Origin: Pseudomonadota bacterium
GTDB lineage: Bacteria; Pseudomonadota; Alphaproteobacteria; Acetobacterales; Acetobacteraceae
Length of the DNA stretch: 7,249 bases
Reading direction: 5' to 3'
Assembly: GCA_021841985.1 (NCBI GenBank)
Contig: JAKCCP010000206.1
Span: 1-7,249 of the forward strand
The stretch's first letter is position 1. Every line of letters starts with the position of its first letter. Of this stretch, positions 6,722 to 7,249 are shown piece after piece. The position numbers were made by a program, and so were the translations under genes. A model generated the notes under the pieces. That model was given only the letters and a program-made list of their open reading frames with translations, had not been told where the DNA came from and did not search any database.

Positions 6722-6779
6722 GCAATTTGCCACGCGTATCGAGCAAATTTTCTATCGGAAAAATTTGTTAGCAAATTTT
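6722..6779. repeat. Three copies of a GCAA(A)TTT word in the operon's upstream region
   Basis: GCAATTTGC is at 6722-6730, and GCAAATTTT occurs at 6743-6751 and 6771-6779, all in the same orientation, with starts 21 and 28 bp apart. TATCG is also repeated at 6737-6741 and 6753-6757. In DNA this GC-rich, three copies in 58 bp look like binding half-sites rather than coding drift, but AT-richness alone makes such words more likely here. Confidence 0.35.
6760..6779. repeat. Perfect 8-bp inverted repeat, operator-like palindrome
   Basis: AAAATTTG (6760-6767), spacer TTAG, CAAATTTT (6772-6779). This 20-bp dyad is in the most AT-rich part of the window, about 100 bp before the first operon gene, and overlaps the candidate -12 element. 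Such a site could bind a dimeric regulator. No regulator gene is in the window. Confidence 0.5.
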
Positions 6780-6785
6780 GGGCCA
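6770..6785 (-). promoter_or_regulatory. Sigma-54 (RpoN)-like -24/-12 promoter element upstream of the transporter operon
   Basis: Read on the - strand, 6785 to 6770 is TGGCCCAAAATTTGCT. The RpoN consensus is TGGCACG-N4-TTGCW. Ten of the twelve defined positions match, and the essential GG and GC pairs are separated by exactly 10 nt (GG at 6784-6783, GC at 6772-6771). A start site would fall near 6760, giving a leader of roughly 80-100 nt. I see no recognisable enhancer-binding site upstream before the IS3 end at 6925. No convincing sigma-70 promoter was found by eye. The match could be by chance in an AT-rich spot. Confidence 0.4.
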
Positions 6786-6823
6786 AAGGAGACGGCCGGA
6801 TCACGCGCATGACGTCGGCGCGG

Positions 6824-6844
6824 CGCCGGCCATTTTCGCCGGCG
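6824..6844. repeat. GC-rich 7-bp hairpin in the intergenic region
   Basis: CGCCGGC (6824-6830) and GCCGGCG (6838-6844) form a perfect stem around the loop CATTTTC. There is no T-run on either side, so it is not a classical terminator. It lies between the operon promoter region and the + strand terminator-like hairpin. Function unknown. Confidence 0.4.
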
Positions 6845-6886
6845 TCCCCGCCATATCACTGGCATGTAAATTGCTAGTTTGGTGTC

Positions 6887-6909
6887 CGAGCATTTTGGCT
6901 CGATTTTTT
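6887..6909 (+). terminator. Terminator-like hairpin with T-run, orphaned
   Basis: CGAGC (6887-6891), loop ATTTTG, GCTCG (6898-6902), then A and six Ts (6904-6909) on the + strand. The T-run is good but the stem is only 5 bp. No + strand gene precedes it in the intergenic region. It may be a remnant of DNA displaced by insertion, or a chance structure next to the IS3 left end 16 bp away. Confidence 0.4.
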
Positions 6910-6969
6910 CGTTCCAGCGGGGGATGACCTGCCCCTGGATTTTCGGACTGCTGCAAAGTTGAGAGACTG

Positions 6970-6989
6970 GCTCCCTGGAGGGAGGGAGC
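6970..6989 (+). promoter_or_regulatory. Hairpin covering the orfA ribosome-binding region
   Basis: GCTCCCT (6970-6976) and AGGGAGC (6983-6989) pair perfectly over 7 bp around the loop GGAGGG, ending one nucleotide before the orfA ATG. The 3' arm contains one purine-rich ribosome-binding sequence, and the loop holds a second (GGAGG, 9 nt before the ATG). The arrangement resembles the translation-masking structures known near transposase starts in some insertion sequences. Confidence 0.5.
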
Positions 6990-6990
6990 G

Positions 6991-7249
6991 ATGCGGAAAT
7001 CGAGGTTCACGGATGAGCGGGTGGTGGGGATCATCCGGGCGGCGGACCGGGAGCCGGTGGCGGAGGTGGCCAAGCGGCACGGGGTCAGCGAGCAGACGAT
7101 CTACCCCTGGCGGAAGCGCTTCGGCGAGTTGCGCACCGAGGACGTGCGCCGGCGGCGGCATCTGGAGGCGGAGAACGCCCGGCTAAAGAAGCTGGTGGCG
7201 GAACGCGATCTGGAGATCGAGGTGATGCGTGAGGTGGCGGCAAAAAACT
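6991..7249 (+). CDS. IS3-family transposase OrfA, N-terminal 86 residues (3' truncated by window)
   Basis: The frame from ATG 6991 stays open to the window end. It begins MRKSRFTDERVVGIIRAA, typical of IS3-family OrfA. A helix-turn-helix covers about residues 22-44 (VAEVAKRHGVSEQTIYPWRKRFG), which recognises the IS ends. It is followed by a leucine-zipper-like coiled coil (LEAENARLKKLVAERDLEIEVM, about 58-79) used for multimerisation. The sequence ends EVAAKN in this frame; a -1 slip on the terminal A-run gives AAKKL, which matches how related OrfA-OrfB fusion proteins continue. The DDE domain (OrfB) is outside. The start is chosen because it follows a strong purine-rich ribosome-binding site and gives the conserved N-terminus. 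The gene runs divergently from the transporter operon and is unrelated to it. Confidence 0.88.
   Translation, partial: MRKSRFTDERVVGIIRAADREPVAEVAKRHGVSEQTIYPWRKRFGELRTEDVRRRRHLEAENARLKKLVAERDLEIEVMREVAAKN
7242..7248 (+). promoter_or_regulatory. Slippery heptamer A-AAA-AAC for programmed -1 frameshifting
   Basis: Six As and a C at the end of the window read GCA AAA AAC in the orfA frame. The heptamer is therefore phased as X-XXY-YYZ, the arrangement used by IS3-family elements to make the OrfAB transposase. A downstream stimulatory structure and the orfB frame cannot be seen here. Confidence 0.55.

Larger units (their letters stand above)
6925..7249 (+). mobile_element. IS3-family insertion sequence, left end (continues beyond window)
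   Basis: A typical IS3-family left terminus, TGACCTGCCCC, begins at 6925 (TG...CA-type ends), followed 66 bp later by orfA. The IS407/IS51-like look of the orfA protein supports the group, but the subgroup is not certain. orfB, the right inverted repeat and the target-site duplication are outside the window, so the exact left base is inferred from sequence style. Confidence 0.6.

Noticed and set aside
6809..6877. 22-residue + strand ORF just before the terminator-like hairpin
   Set aside because: The nearest ribosome-binding sequence (AAAGGAG, 6785-6791) is 17 nt away, the peptide has no recognisable character, and it overlaps the GC hairpin. Too weak to call.
6785..6924. NtrC-type enhancer sites upstream of the sigma-54-like box
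   Set aside because: No GCACC-N5-GGTGC-like dyad was found before the IS3 end, so the activator question stays open and no site is annotated.
6801..7161. - strand frames across the IS3 left end and the intergenic region
   Set aside because: They run antisense to orfA and through the IS boundary, with no recognisable protein family.
6959..7186. 75-codon + strand frame overlapping the IS3 orfA
   Set aside because: It is in another frame from the conserved OrfA protein starting at 6991, and its product has no transposase features.
1..7249. CRISPR array, tRNA or rRNA genes, phage or anti-phage defence genes
   Set aside because: No regularly spaced repeats, cloverleaf, rRNA sequence or defence-type domain could be recognised on either strand.

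Overview
The DNA is very GC-rich, with strong G/C bias at third codon positions and long antisense shadow frames. Together with a Liv-type ABC transporter and IS630- and IS3-family insertion sequences, this suggests an alphaproteobacterium. Acetobacteraceae (Acidiphilium-like) or a rhizobial relative is possible, but this is a judgement from composition and protein style, not a database match.

Layout, left to right: (1) 1-147, + strand: the C-terminal 48 codons of an IS630-family transposase. (2) 148-189: a short convergent intergenic gap that folds into a nested hairpin. (3) 190-6659, - strand: one tight five-gene operon. In transcription order it encodes a periplasmic substrate-binding protein (LivK-like, 5469-6659), a LivH permease (4594-5472), a single polypeptide fusing LivM, LivG and LivF (2100-4592), an isopenicillin-N-synthase-type Fe(II)/2-oxoglutarate oxygenase (1089-2081) and a PuuE/polysaccharide-deacetylase-fold amidohydrolase (190-1086). 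Junctions are an ATGA overlap, a 1-bp gap, an 18-bp gap carrying a strong Shine-Dalgarno, and a 2-bp gap. (4) 6660-6924: the operon's upstream region, locally AT-rich. It holds a sigma-54-like -24/-12 element, a perfect 8-bp palindrome overlapping it, repeats of a GCAAATTT word, a GC hairpin and a + strand terminator-like hairpin. (5) 6925-7249, + strand: the left end of an IS3-family element with orfA running off the window. A hairpin covers the orfA ribosome-binding region, and an A6C slippery heptamer lies in the correct phase for -1 frameshifting at the very end.

Working model (inference): the first three genes form a complete ABC importer of the branched-chain amino acid/amide/urea type. 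Its cargo would be hydroxylated or desaturated by the oxygenase and then opened or deacylated by the PuuE-like enzyme. A cyclic amide, ureide or nucleobase-derived nitrogen compound fits both enzymes, and a sigma-54 promoter would fit nitrogen control. The cargo cannot be read from the sequence. Different insertion sequences on both sides suggest that this catabolic unit lies in a rearranged or accessory region.
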